Of a DNA stretch of 64,000 bases, positions 12,601 through 27,600 are shown piece after piece (within the stretch, counting starts at the first letter, position 1; each line of letters begins with the position of its first letter). The position numbers and the translations under genes were made by a program. Where the stretch lies: the NCBI GenBank assembly GCA_035578905.1, contig JAQJVL010002630.1:1-64000 (forward strand), in the 5' to 3' direction. The DNA is from Stictocephala bisonia (Eukaryota; Arthropoda; Insecta; Hemiptera; Membracidae). The notes beneath the pieces are model-generated. The model was not told the origin of the DNA, ran no database searches, and saw only the letters and a program-made list of their open reading frames with translations.

Positions 12601-15600
12601 TTCTCATGACTGGGTGTCAGATATTAAGAAATTAAATACAAGGAATTTTTCACTCTTTGAAGGTTTAACTAGAAAAAATGTTGGGCTCAACATTATTTTA
12701 ACAATTATATTATATAACGCCATAAATTTGTTATAGATTTTAATTTTTTAAGTAATTACTATCAAATACTAAAAGCCTAAACTATGAAAGTGTTTGAGTT
12801 TGACGATTTTTTAACAACACAATATAACAACTACTCTATTTTTATTACCTCATTTGAATATTCAATTTAAAATTTTGTATTATATCTTAAGATTCAGTAA
12901 TAATGTATCAATAGAGAGATCTCAAAAGAACGCAATTAAAAAAGTTTTACTTTTCCTCCAATAATCTTTATTATTTTTTGTCAACATCAACAAGATTTCT
13001 TGAACCAACAAGTTCCTCTCTATATAATTTAAACCAATAACTTACAATAAATGGCTTGAAGAAGCTTAAATAAACCCATCTGAGGTCTTCTTACTATAAC
13101 TCACCATAAAAGATCTTCTAAATTTTATACTAAAAAAATTTATGTGATTTTGTACGATAACAACCTTATTTTAGTCATTGACATCCAATCAATTTTCAAA
13201 ATTTCCTAGTTTGCAGCATCAAATATTGCATGACTACTAAGTAATTAGTCTATTTACATAGTGGTGTCAACAGCCTTTGTCTGCGGAAACAATACTGTTT
13301 AGATCTCTGCAACAAAGGGACCTTAGACAGACCTCTATTGTACAACACAGAAATCGGCAAGAGACAAGCTTCCTCACTGTCATTGGTGACTACATCTACC
13401 TCAAAATTTTTGTATGGTGTTTTGCACTGCACACATTTATAAGCAAATTAAAATTATTTTAATGTTGGCAATAAACAGATAATTTCAATTTCTTGAAATC
13501 TTATAATAAATTCATATATTTATTTTAAATACAGAGTTAGTCAAAAGTCTGGAGACACCCAAATTACATTTTAGTATGTTGGTGTAGAACAACCAAACTA
13601 ATGTATTTTTTATGCAATTGGACCCACAATACCAAAATTGAATATTTTGAAAACAACTCAAAATTTTTAAATTCAACCCCTCATCATATCACACCTGTTT
13701 TTAAAGATATTCCTAAAAGAAAATGAACAGCGCAAATTAGAAGTCTCTATCTCAACACTATCATGAATGGTGGCATATAAACAACTTGGAACTTTTTTAT
13801 TTTTCAGTTATTAAAAAAGTCTGGACATACTGATTTTTCAGTCTGTTGTTGGCCTCTGTCAAGGCTTACAGGTATCCCCACCAACACCTACTCATACACG
13901 TACAATGGTGATAACACTCCCACCTACTCATCACGTGCAGTGGTATCAACCTACCCATACATGTATTGTGGTATGGTGCACTCCAACTCTGGCTATCGAG
14001 TTTTCTTAGCTAATAAAAAACTGTTCCCCTGTGTTGATTACTATATTCATGATAGTGTTGGGATAGAGGCCTACAATTTTTGCTATTAACATTCTTTTAA
14101 CAAGACCTTTAAATAGAGGGATCAAAGGATGATTATTTTTAAGCGTTTATGATTAAAAATGTTGAGTCTCCCCAAAATATCCCATTTTGTTTTTATGTGC
14201 CCAATTAACCTAAACATAAAAAAGTACAATTTTATGTCTTATAAAACTTTATGAATTTGGTTGTTCTACACTAAGAGACTAATAATCGGGGTGGCTCAAG
14301 AATTTTGACTCAATCAATCAACCACCTTAATTAGTATTTCTCGGAGAAATACAATGGCGTCATTATTTTCTAGTAGAGCATACAATGAATGCTTTTGACT
14401 GACTGTTAGTATAAATCTTGATAGTTAACACGTTCGCTGCGGGTCGCGCCGGGTGGCGCGACCTCAAACTAGCCGGGGCTCTGAACACGCCGTGCGGCGC
14501 TGGCTGTCCCTAGCAACTACATTCAGTCTGCCGTGAAGCAGTGTTTGCGTATGGTCACAGTGTGTGTTGTCCGTGTTTTCGGTATGGATCGAGCTGTTTC
14601 GTGGTGGTTTTCGTTTCTCGATATCTCTTCTGGTTTCTGACATACATACTAGTTATTTTGTGATTTATATACATATTATTTATTGTTGTTTATGAATAGT
14701 TTACAGTGTTATTTTGATTAAAATATGGCTTCTACATCCCGTAAACGTGCCCAGCGTCATGTGAGTGATTCTAGTGACTCTGATACTTCCGTCTCATGTA
14801 ATGAGGAAAATGGTAATACAGACAATGAAACATTTTCGACTGATTCGGAGGACGATTGTGATTATGATATTACACCTCCTATTTGGTCAATTCATACATC
14901 TGGATTGAAACAAATACAGTTTGTGAGGGAAGAAAAATTTCTAATTCCATTACCAGGTACAGGCAAGCCTATTGATTTTTTCAATGTTTTATTGGATGAA
15001 AATATTTTGTCTATTATTGTAGAACATACTAACCGTAATGCTGTAGATGTGTTTACAAATAACTCTAAACTGACTCCCAAATCTAGGATTACTAAATGGA
15101 AAGACATTACCGTCAATGAACTAAGAACATTTATAGGCCTATTTATTCACACTGGAAGTATAAAGCTCAATCGTTTGAATGACTATTGGAAGTCACATTG
15201 GCTTTATTCTCTCACTTGTTTTTCCAGATACATGTCACGTGACAGATTTTTGAACATTTTACGTTGCCTACACTTCAAAGATCCTAATGCCCAATATGCT
15301 AACGAGAGAATTGCAAAAATTCAACAATTTGTTGATTACTTCAATGCAAAAATGGAGAATACATATTACCTTCAGAGAGAACTGTCACTTGAAGAGTCCA
15401 TGGTTCTATGGCGTGGTAGGCTTCTTTTCAGACAGTATCTGAAGGGAAAAAAGCATAAATATGGAATCAAATTGTACACATTGAGTGACCCCCACGGATT
15501 AATTTTGAAATTTATTATTTATTGTGGTGTCTTGGATGATCTTGGAGGGAAAGGCCATGCAGCGAATGTTGTCCTGAAGCTTATGGAAAATAAACTGGGG

Positions 15601-18600
15601 GTTGGACATAGTCTTTACATGGATAACTACTACAACTCATTTGATCTTACTGCAAAGTTGTTAGCCAGAGATACGTATTGTACATTACGTAATGATCGAA
15701 AACATAATCCTAAAGATGTTGTGGCTGCAGTATTGAAAAAAGGCGAAACTATTGCCAGATACGCCGAAGGTGTTTGTATCGGTAAATGGAGGGACAAACG
15801 CGTTGTTACATACTTTTCCTCTGAGTATGAAAATGAAATAGTCCAGTCCATAAACAAGAGGAATGTAATGCGTGAAAAGCCTCTTCCGATTGTAAAGTTT
15901 AACGGCTTTATGAAGGGAGTTGACAGAGGCGATATGATGATGGCTTATTATCCAGTGGAACGTAAAACCCTTCGCTGGTATAAGAAGATCGCCATGCATA
16001 TCATTCATATGCTACTACTAAATTCACACCTGCTATACAACACTTATAATACCAATACTGGGAAACACAAAATATCGTTTTATAATTTCCGAATGAGTGT
16101 CTTGGAGGAACTGTTGCCCAAACCAGCTGAGCCGCTAGTAGCTTTGCCGTTGCGTGGCACGGATTACACCCTCACTACTCTTGGACCACGCCCTGGGAAA
16201 CCCAACTGGTCACAAAGAAAGGATTGCCGACAATGTCGAGCAAATGGAATTAGAAAACAAACAAAATATGTCTGTGAGGCATGCCTAGGTTCTCCAGCCC
16301 TCTGCCCTGGTGCATGTTTTGACACATTTCACAAGAACTAAATGAAGGCCCTTGTGCACTTGTATATATTTGTAAATATATATTTTTTTAACCAATTATT
16401 TATTTATTCAAATTATTACGCCATAGACTTATTAGAACGCATATTAGTGACGATAAAGTGGACAAATAGTAGATTGAAGACCCAATGGACAGTCACGAGA
16501 GGGCGCCATGGCCTGACCACGCCGTATGGCGTGCTACTTTCAACATGGCTGAAACTCATTATTCTGGGGTTTATAAACTGAAAACAACACTAAACACTGG
16601 TTTTGACACCTCAAGGTATGTTATTATTTAATAAAAATATTCAGGGTGGTGGGTAGATTTACCATGTATATTCAGCAGTGAACGTGTTAACGCTCATTTG
16701 GTTATGGTAAGAGAGTTAGTTTTTAAAAATTATTTTGACTAACTCTATATTTAGGAATGGGTACATTATGTGAAAATCCTATAGCTAAATGCAATATTAA
16801 ATATTTAAAACACAAAGTACCCTGGAGAGCCTAGAGACTGCGAGACTGATACAGCCCTTGTACTCGTCAGGATTGCGCTTGACCAGTGCATCGATGAGTG
16901 ATGCTGCAGCTGTCACCACTCCCAGGTGCTGATCATTAAGGAGATGTACGATACGTGACGTCCATTCCCCTCCAGGAATGATCTCTTGTGATGTGCGAAA
17001 CAACCTCAGAAGACACAGTGCAGCTGATTGCTTTACGACATCCATAGTATCTCTATTAATAACAAAACATTGAAATTTACAACTAGCAATATCACACAAA
17101 AGCATTACATTATCCTTCAAAATCAAACATTTTGGGAGCTGATGCAAAAACTATCTATTGAGATATAACATAGATTTCCCGTTTAATAGGAAACATGATT
17201 GGATTAGGTAAGTTTTAGCTGGCACTGTGGTGTTGTACTTTCATATTTATACAAGAAAGCTAAGTGTTGTGGAAGACTGTAGGATCTGTTCCCATTCTTC
17301 TAAATGGACTGACTCAGCGTCCACTCAATGCTTACCATCGACATGGACACAACTGGAGAGGTATATAGTTTTTGTGTGGGAAAGTTGCCAAGATTTGGGA
17401 GCTGTTCAGGAGTGAGAATTGAATATCGTGTAAATTCGTTAAAAATTACACCAAAACTACTAGTTCAGATTCCACGCTAAACAGTATGTACCTTAGTTGC
17501 TATTTGGCTAAAAATAGCCTTTCATAAGAAGTATTTTACCTTTGTATTTGACCTTGTAATAATGACTACACTCAATTATTTTAAATCATTCACTGCCCAC
17601 ACTTTGATAATCTGTATTTTTAATTTTGACTTTTAATTTTAAATAATATTGCTTAAATTACTAATAAAATAATACTTAAAACATAATACAGAATTCATGA
17701 GTATTTCAGAAATAAAGAAGCCTATTATAAAAATTTAGAAAAAATTAAACTTAATTTTAAACATTTGAAGAATCTGTTTCTAGTCCCTTAGTTATGATTT
17801 CATCAACAAAATATATCTCAAAAACTCTCCATAAAATTTTTCCACACAAATGTGTAAAAAACAATTTTAAAAAATATGGAAATATTTTAGAAAAATAACT
17901 GGATGTGTATTAACATGCCAAAATATGTAGATAACAGACAGGTTTTTTTTTTAGATGTTCCTCTACTGAATAAAATAGTTTTGATCTTCTAGAAAAAAAA
18001 TTAAATGTCTAAAGAGTTGAGAATAGTAATAAAATTAACATTGGTAAATTTGTTAAACGATTCTTAAGAAAATTAATCAAAAGCCTTCTTATAAAAAAAA
18101 AAAAAAAAATTAAGCAGCCACCTCACAGAGGATATACGATGATAGTCTTTACCAAACAGCAAAATCTTTAGTTATAACAAAAAATGGCAACTATCATTAA
18201 TTTCATTCTCATTATCTGACTTAAACGAACAGAACAAATTTAATCATATTAACTAGACAAAATAGTTTTATAAAAGGTAAATCTTAATATTGGGGACACC
18301 AAAATACATTCAATTTACAATTCATAACACTCAATAAATAAATCACTTATCAGCATACCCTGATACTAGAAGTTTTGGGATTTCATATCCAAAGGCTTCA
18401 GCCATCTCTTTACTGCCAATGTTAGCAATACATTGCATGGCCAAGTTGACATGGATTGGGTTCCTGGAATTTCAAACAATAAATTAATAATTCAAATATG
18501 TAAACTGTTACATTTAATTCTTTAAAATATACCTTGAACAAATAATATAAATGAGTAAAAACATATTCATTTCGTTATTGTTATTATTATTATTATTTCT

Positions 18601-21600
18601 GTGTGAGCTCAACCAGAACATGAAGTTCAGTCAACATTGTTTTGATGCACTGGCCTTTATTTGTGCCCACACTGGTTTCATTCTTATAGAGCGAAAAGGA
18701 ATTTACCAGACAAGGTTAACTCAGCTCTTTTTTTCCTGTTACATTTACTATGGGTCTGTTGTTGTTATGACTAGTTCAAAATGTTTCATTGATTGATCAA
18801 TTTTAAGTGATGAATGCAATACAATGATAGGTTTTTGATTAATAAAGGTGTAAAGTTTAAGCACAATTAAAATTAGTACAAATTCTGGTACTTTTTCGTA
18901 GGGGTTTTTTCAATTTTTTTTAATTGATTCAATGCAGCATTTTTTTTTCATTCGATGAAGCGATGCGATTCAAAGAATTTTGATTCGATGCAACTCGATT
19001 TAATGCACACATAAAGAGTTTATGGTTTTTATTAAGTTTTAGAAGCGGTTGAGTAACAATTATACCTTTTGTTACAGGTAACGTATCTTGGTAGTACAAA
19101 GAAAAATAATTTTAAAAATACATTTTTTTTATCAGATAAATGTAAGCTAGATTTTGTTAAATGTATGCAACAAAAATATAACAATTAATTTTATATCAAA
19201 GTAAGAAGGTCAATTAAAAATAATATAAGGAATGTAAGATGAAGGGATTCACAGAATGTAGTAGGCCTAAAGAACAATAAATCATAATTATTTTTAAATA
19301 TAGTTTTATGGCTTAATAAATTTGTTTAGCACTAAGCATGATTATGTAATTAAGTAATTAAGGACAAATATAGGAAAAGCTAGTAAAAAACTAAGTTAAT
19401 GGCTATGTATTAAATTTAAATGCCAGTAGTTGTACTTTGCTGTTGTTGTGGGAGAGTAACTGGTCAAAATTATAAAAATTTAATTTGTTGTGGTTAAAAT
19501 AATATTTCACAGGCAAAAAGAAAAATGTATAAAATAATGAAAAACAACTTAATTATTATTATTCACTATTTTAGTTGGAAAATGATGACAGCCATATAAC
19601 TGATTACTTTTTAACTTAAATGAGTTAACTGAAATAAATATTAATGCAAAGTCACAAAAGCATAGATAAATAAAGTGTACTACTGTATATCACAGAATTT
19701 GTTTAGAAGAAGCATAATTTTAATTTAAGTTTAACAATTCTTTATTGTTTAGCCAAAACATTAAAATTAATAAAATATTTTCTAATAAAAAGTTTGAAAA
19801 TATATGTTAACACATTTGCTGCAGGCCAGTTGAATTCGACTTGCCGCCCTGCCCGCTCCAGTGGTGGACCAGTGGAATTCAAGTGGTGGAGCCATATGGA
19901 ATTGTTTTGTTCTGTGTGATGTTAGCTTTCGGGGACAGTTGACGTTTCATGTTGTCCGCTTTAGGAAGGATCTAAATAAGTTGTGTTTAGTGTGGTTTTA
20001 TGATTTTAGTTTTTTCTTGAGTGTGATGTCAGTTTGTGTAAATATCTTTATAATTATTATTAGGAGCGATGTATATAATTTCTGTATGAGTTCAAGTGAT
20101 GAGTATGATGCATACGACAGTAATTTAGGAGGCACTACTGAGTCGGACACAGACAGTGAATCAGATGACATTGTAATTAAACCCCCTACCTGGTCATTGC
20201 AAACTAGTGGTATGAAACCAATAGATCTTGTGAAGGAAAACAAACTGTTAGTACCTGTACCAGGTGAGAATCCAATTGACTGGTTTAGGCTACTTCTTGA
20301 TGACGTTTTGGACAACATTTGTTCTAAAACCAATAATTATGCTTTACAACTGTTTTGTGGACCCACTACTGTTGAGGGATCTAGAATTACTAAATGGAAA
20401 GACATCAAAACCCCTGAGCTTTTAACTCTTATAGGCCTAGTACTACACAGAGGAACAATAAAACTAAATCAACTCCAAGTTAATTGGAAAGAGCATAGGC
20501 TTTTCAATATTGCAGCATTCAAAGACTACATGGCTAGTGATAGATTTCTCGGCAATCTCAGGTGTTTGTACTTTTCTAAAAGTAACCAAAACTCCACTAA
20601 TCAAACATCAACGTCAACACAAGCCCCGACGACTTGTTCCCTTACTGCTAAAGTAGAGGAATAATATATTATTTCAATAATAAAACGGCCTTCATGTACT
20701 ACCCTGGATGGGAACTCTCAGTTGACGAGTTAATGATCTTGTGGCGAGGTCGATTGCGTTTTAGGCAATATATCATAGGAAAGCGACATAAATACAGGAT
20801 GAAATTGTACTCAGTAAATGAATCAGAGGGGTTGATACTTAGACTGAAAATTTATGCTGGAACTCAGGACGTGACAATTGGTGTAGGGTTATACAGAAAA
20901 AGTAGTGCACATGCTCATGGAAAGAATGTTGAACAATAATCATTCGTTCTTCATGGATAATTTTTATAATAGCTTTTCACTTGCTTCCAAGCTTTTGGCC
21001 AATAAAATGTACTGCACTGGAACACTACGAAAGAAAAGGAAATGTCATCCTCCTATAGTTGAAAACCAAAAACTGCAAAAAGGTTAAACAGAGGGTGTCC
21101 TCATCTGAAAATGGAAGGACAAGAGAGACGTTTTGTTCATGTCGATCTAGTTTGAAAACCAGATGGTAAAAGTATCAAATAAATTTGGACAAGAGTTTGA
21201 AAAGCCCTTATCACTTGTCCAATATAATGCCCATATGAAGGGCACTGACAGACAGGACCAGAGGATGTCTTATTAACCCTTAGATAGGAAAACGCTAATG
21301 TGGTTCAACAAAATATTTATACACATCCATCACCTGACTCTTTTCAAACTCGTACATGCTGTAAAACATGTATAGACTCAATAATGGTTTGAAAAATTTG
21401 TCTATAAACAACTATCGACAGGCAGTAATTGAAGCGCTGCTACCACCTAAGCCAAGAACCCCTGTCAATACTGGTTCTTGCAAACAGCCTGCTGACGATA
21501 AATTGGTGAAAAATGATGAAAAATGTAAAAAAGGTTTTACCAAGCATAAGAACTGCAGAGTTTGCTACAAGGCAGGCATGAAAAACAAACAAAGTATATT

Positions 21601-24600
21601 TATATGTTCCAGTTACCCAGGGAAACCAGCATTATGTGTAGAACAACGGTTCGAAAATTTCATGAAAATATGTAAACAGTAAAAATGGGCTCGTAAATAT
21701 TGTAAATTTTTTTTGCATAAATTTTAGAACAACTTTAAATTGTTTGTGTGTCACAAAGCTAAGTTATCAGTGATGTAAATAAGTTTTTAGTGAAATAACT
21801 TATACGTCGACTAGCGTGCCTCACTGACCAGTGAATTCGACCGATATATTCTGACTGACTTATAGTAGCTAATATGGATTCTAACCACAATATATCATCA
21901 TATATGAACTTCTTGAGTAAGTTTTTTATTACATTTTTTATTTCAGCCACCGGACATTTTCCCGTCTGACCGTACCGCAGCAAACATGTTAATAGAGTTA
22001 TTTTTAATGATTAATTATACTTTTTTAAAATGTAAATAATCTTGAGTAAAGTATTTTAGTGAAAGTGATTTTTCGATGCTTTTTGATGTATCACACACCG
22101 CTACTTTTTTGTTCTAACTAGTATAACAATTATTGAAATTCAATGAAATAAAAAAATGCATTTGCCATTAATGTACAATTAAATGAGGAAAACGTCAGTG
22201 TGGCTGGATTTTTCATAGGCCTCTTAGTTACTTAGTAAACAACCTTCAAACTCGGGTATACTTAATTTCTGCGCCAACAATAATGGACAGCGGTTCTTTT
22301 ATCACCATATTGCAGAACATTTTCTACATTGTTTTACCACTAAAGTAAAACAGATAGAACCTCGGTCAAGGCATGCAGCCATAGATTTTGGTTTAGTGTC
22401 GTGATAGAACTCGACCTACGAAGATACAATGAATGGATTCTATCACTTCCAGACAAGAAGACAGAAAGGCCACCAAAGTATGGTTTTAAAGGTTATGTAA
22501 TATTACTCAACAGCCTCTAAATAATATTAATATATCACAAAATATTTTTTGGTTTTAAAAAATTGCAAAAAAAACATTATTTGGAGAAGAGAAAATTATC
22601 AGCACAACAAATAAATAAAACCGAGTTTGTATGTATGTGAGGATTTATTTGTAAGTAGAACACATTAAAATAGATTATAATGTACTGACAAATTATTTAA
22701 GCTATAAATTTAGATTACCTATAAATTTTAGTCATTCTATAAATGGTTTTAAATTTTTGAAGAATAGCAATTTAACAATAACAAACAGTAGTAGATAAAA
22801 TAATTGTATGTAATTTGCCCCCACCCATAGTAAAACGAATATATCCACCATCACAGAATAGGGTTTTAACTGTTAATAAAAACAGTTCTTTTAGGAATTG
22901 AATATTTGTATATATATTATTAACATTTACTTTTTGTATTATGTGTGTTAAACATAAAAGTATAAGTTGAGTATAGTAAATCATTTTAATTATACCTACA
23001 TAGGTAATTGAACTGTTTCATATGTGTAAAATCTGTAATTACTTGTATATTAAATATTTTATTTAGCATAAAGAGTGCCATAAATTGAGAAAACAGAAAA
23101 GCAAGACGACAGTTACAAATGTAAAGCAGTGTGAAACTGAAACTTCATTTACAGACATCGGAAAACATATAATTATTGGTGGGAAACAGTAAAACAAGTG
23201 ATTTTAAATGTCAAACGATTAGTGACAAGATGAAACTTAAGAGGATAGTCAGCTATCGTTTGCAGGCATCTGCAGCTCTCAGACGTATCACCACCAGTGA
23301 CATGGCACCAATAATGATGCTTTTTTGCTGTGCTTCCCTTTGATATTTTACAAATTCCACATGCAAAGATAATATCAGAGCGTAAATAATTAATTCAACA
23401 GTAAATGTTTAAAGATGTTAAAAATAGTCCAATAAACAAAACCATATGTCTTAATTTTATCACTACAAACTTTTACCTGGACGTGAGATCATTTTTTATG
23501 CTTTGGATTATTAATTTGATCAGATCACTGTTGGTATTGACCAGGACAGAAATGAACAAATAGCCCTGAAACAATAAATAGTCTGTTAAAAAACAAGAAT
23601 AATACGTTTTATTATCAAACTGAAAATTTTATTTTTTCCACTGAAAAATATAAGAGGCTGTAATATGAAATGAATAAGACATTGGAAATATGAAATTACA
23701 AATTATTATAGCAAACCAAATATATGTCACATGGTAAATAATTCAAATTGCTCTTAAAAAATCGAAAATAGAAGGCACTTGATAAATAAAAAATAATTAT
23801 ATATACAGGATGTTCAGTAAAACTGTTTCAATAAAACTGTTCAGTAAAACTGTTTTTTTTTTTTTTTTTTAGTTTATCTTATTATAATGCCCCCCAAAGT
23901 CCAACTCCTCGTCCACGTCGTGGGGGGTGGAAACGGCACTAAAGTAGGGGATTGCTTATCAGGGCGAATACCAGTGGGGACTTGTCCCTGGTACCTCCAA
24001 GGTTGCTGGTCCGGTCTGATGAGAACCCTGAAACAGTGACGGCTAACGGAGCTCTGGTGAAACAGCTGCGTCAGGCCTAGCAAGCCGGTAGCGAAGAGAA
24101 ATTGCTTTCAAAAACAAAGCCAAGCCTCGGAAGGACGGATCAAACGGTAAAGATTGGAAACGAAACAAACTGAGATTCGGTACGCTGAATATACTGACGC
24201 TGACGGGTAAGGTGGAGGAATTGGTGGATGTGATGAGAAGGAGGAGAGTGGACCTGATGGGACTGAGCGAAACAAAATGGAGGGGAAGTGGGGAGAAAGA
24301 CTTGAGAGACGGAGCGAGATTATTCTGGAGTGGATGCGAGAATAGAATGATTAACGGTGTAGCGGTGGTGGTTAGCAGGAGGTTGAGGGATATGGTTGAG
24401 AAAGTGGAGAGAATATCAGACAGACTCATTTTACTGACATTAAAGATTGAAGAGCAGCAATTAAAAGTTGCACAAGTATATGCACCACAGACAGGGAATA
24501 CACAAGAAGAAAAGAGTGAGTTTGAGGAACAACTGCAGGACAACTTGATAGGGGTAAACATAGTCATGGGAGACTTAAACGCACAGGTGGGCAGCGATAG

Positions 24601-27600
24601 GATGGGCTATGAAGATGTGTTGGGTAGTTTTGGGTATGGAAACAGGAATGAAGAAGGACGTAGACTCCTGGACTTGTGCCAGAGAAATGGATTGGCAATA
24701 GGAAACAGTAGGTTTAAGAAGAGGACGAGTCATGTTATTACACGGTACAGTTGGGATTTGACGACTGGAAGCGTCATTGATTATGTCCTTGTAGACAGGA
24801 GTTGGGGAGAAAGGTTGATGGACATTAAAGTTATTCCAAGTGTAGCCTTGGATGGGGATCATAGGCTGTTGGTGGGAGTTTTCCGAGTTGCAATTAAGGA
24901 AATGAGAGTTCAAAAAACTATTAAACGGATAAAAGTGTGGGAATTACAGGATAGAGAGAAGTTGGAACAATATAAGTCGGCAGTTGCGAAGAAAATACCC
25001 AAGACGGAAGGGGGGGAAATAGATACAGAATGGGAACTTTTTAGGAATACTTTAGTTGATACGGCAGGAGAGATATGTGGGAAGACGGCAGAGAGGCGGA
25101 AGGAGAGAGAGACATCATGGTGGAATGAGTCAACTAAAAAAGCGGTGAGAGAGAAAAATAAAGCCTGGAGAGTGTGGTGTGAAACTAGAAGTGATGAAGA
25201 CAAGGAAAGATATCGCACGAAAAAAAGGGAGTGTAGGAGAATTGTCCAAGAAGAGAGGGATAAGGCATGGAATGTATTTACAGAAAAGTTGGAAGAAGAT
25301 GTAAGTGGAAATAAGAAGATGCTATACAAAATGATGAGGAACAAGAAAAGAAATACAGAGGGTGTGAGAAGAATGGAAACAGAAAATGGAGATGTAGTTG
25401 AGGATGAAAATGGCCTAAAGGAATTGTGGAGAAATCATTTCGATTCAATGTTGAATATGGGAACAGGACAGGGAGATGGAGAAGTAACAAACAAAGAAGA
25501 ACTTAGCAAAATGGAGAGGGTAACATGGAAGGAGTTAGAGGAAGCTGTTAAGAGTATGAAGAAAGGAAAGTCACCAGGTCCAGATGGAGTAACAGTGGAG
25601 ATGATTACATGTCTGGGCCCAGTCGGGATGCAATGGTTGATGAGACTTCTTACAAGTGCATGGAATAGTAAAAAGGTACCGGATGACTGGGGAAAGAGCG
25701 ATATCATTGCGTTACATAAGAAAGGGAGTAAGAAAATATGCAATAATTATAGAGGTATATCCTTATTGAGCCATACAATGAAGATTTTTGAAAGGATAAT
25801 TCTCAATAGGATAAAGGTTGGGATAGAAGAAGCTCTTAGTGAGGAGCAGCATGGCTTCAGACCGGGAAGGAGCACAGTTGATCTCGTCTTCGCCACTAGA
25901 CAACTCATGGAGAAGCATTGGGAGTTCAATAAAAGACTGGTACTGGTTTTTATTGATATAAAGAAAGCTTATGACAGTGTTAAAAGAACAATGGTGTGGG
26001 AGAGCTTGAGAGAGATTGGGATAGGAAATACATATATTGAGTGGATAAAGGAGCTGTATAGGGTGAATAAGAGCAGAGTGAGAACAATAGTGGGCGAGAC
26101 GGAATGGTTTGATGTAAGGAGAGGTTTGAAACAGGGTAGTGTGTTATCGCCGGCACTGTTTAACGTTGTGATGGAAATAATTTTGAGGAAGGTGAAATTA
26201 TTGGTTAAAAGTAACGTCAATGTTATGATATTTGCAGATGACATTGTAATTTGGGGGGAAGATGAGGAGGAAATACAACAACAGTTGAATTGCTGGAACG
26301 ATCAGATGAAGAGGAGGGGGTTATATATAAGCACTGAGAAAAGCGAAGTAATGGTGGTGGGGAGAGATGCTAATCTAAGACAAAACATAACCGTTGAAGG
26401 GAAACCATTGCAATTGGTTAACCACTTCACTTACTTGGGGACAGTAATGACGAGTGACGGCAGGCTTGATAGAGAGATTACTGCTAGATTGGAGAAGGGG
26501 GCACGTTTTTACCGAAGTGTTAAACACCTGTTGTGGGATAGGAAAGTGCCAAGGACTGCTAAAACCGTCATGTACAAAACGTATTATAGGCCCGCTCTCA
26601 CGTATGCAGCAGAGACGTGGAAAATGACAGAGAAAGAGTGGAGTAGAATACAGGCGGGCGAGATGGCTTTCCTGAGGGCAATTAAAGGAAGAAGTAGGCG
26701 TGACAGAATCTGGAATGAGGAGATAAGGGAAGGTTTGGTCAATGAAAGTTTAAGGGTGAGAATAGAAAGATCTAGGATCAAATGGCTTGGACACGTGAAA
26801 AGGATGGATGCGTCTAGAGTGCCAAGGAGAATGGAAGAATTGGCCATTGTTGGGAGAAGACCAAGAGGACGACCGAGAGTGAGATGGAAAGATGATGTGA
26901 TTGGGGACATAGGAAGGAGAGGAGCACAATGGAACACGATTTGCGAGGAGAAGCTGTGGGAAGACAGAAGTAGATGGCGGAGGCTGGCTGATACCCCGAC
27001 CCAGGACTAATCTGGAACGGGAACGGATATGGATGGAATCTTATTATAATATCCATAGCTTTTGTTTCATCAAAAACAGATAAAAAACAGCTGAGTTATG
27101 CTGGAAAACGTATACCTATGTTTTACAGCACTAACCAAAGGCTAGTGCTGTTTTAAATATGTGTATACTTTGAACAGCTAATTTCATGTTAAGCTGTTCT
27201 AAACTTATTACCACAGTATAAAACACCCAGTAGTGACACTCCCATTTAATTGAAGTGGGACTAGTGAGAAGCTAGCGCTCCTCATAGCAGGAGCATACAA
27301 CACACCTCAATACCGTTGTTTCGATTTTGCCTTGTAAATAAGTGGAATAATATCCAAAAAAGAGCCAATGTTAGGTTTTTTGTGACATTTACTATTAACA
27401 GCTGTGAATGTAAATAATACAGGAATACGTACTTCAAGCTCCCATCGATACAATCACTCCTGCTGCGTTTGTTGCAAACTTTATAGCGGAGTGTAGCTAG
27501 GCCTACTGGGTATTTTATATTGTGGTATTACTGAGAAATGTGTGAGTCGAATTTAACAAATCAAATAATGTGCATTTATAATGAATTAACATAATACGTT

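Noticed and set aside
18940..19010. Regulatory cluster of gattcgatgc motifs
   Set aside because: An irregular short repeat in AT-rich sequence. More likely a transposon remnant, with no evidence of binding sites.
24043..27056. Series of minus-strand frames of 60-174 residues
   Set aside because: Shadows of the RTE endonuclease-reverse transcriptase on the plus strand.
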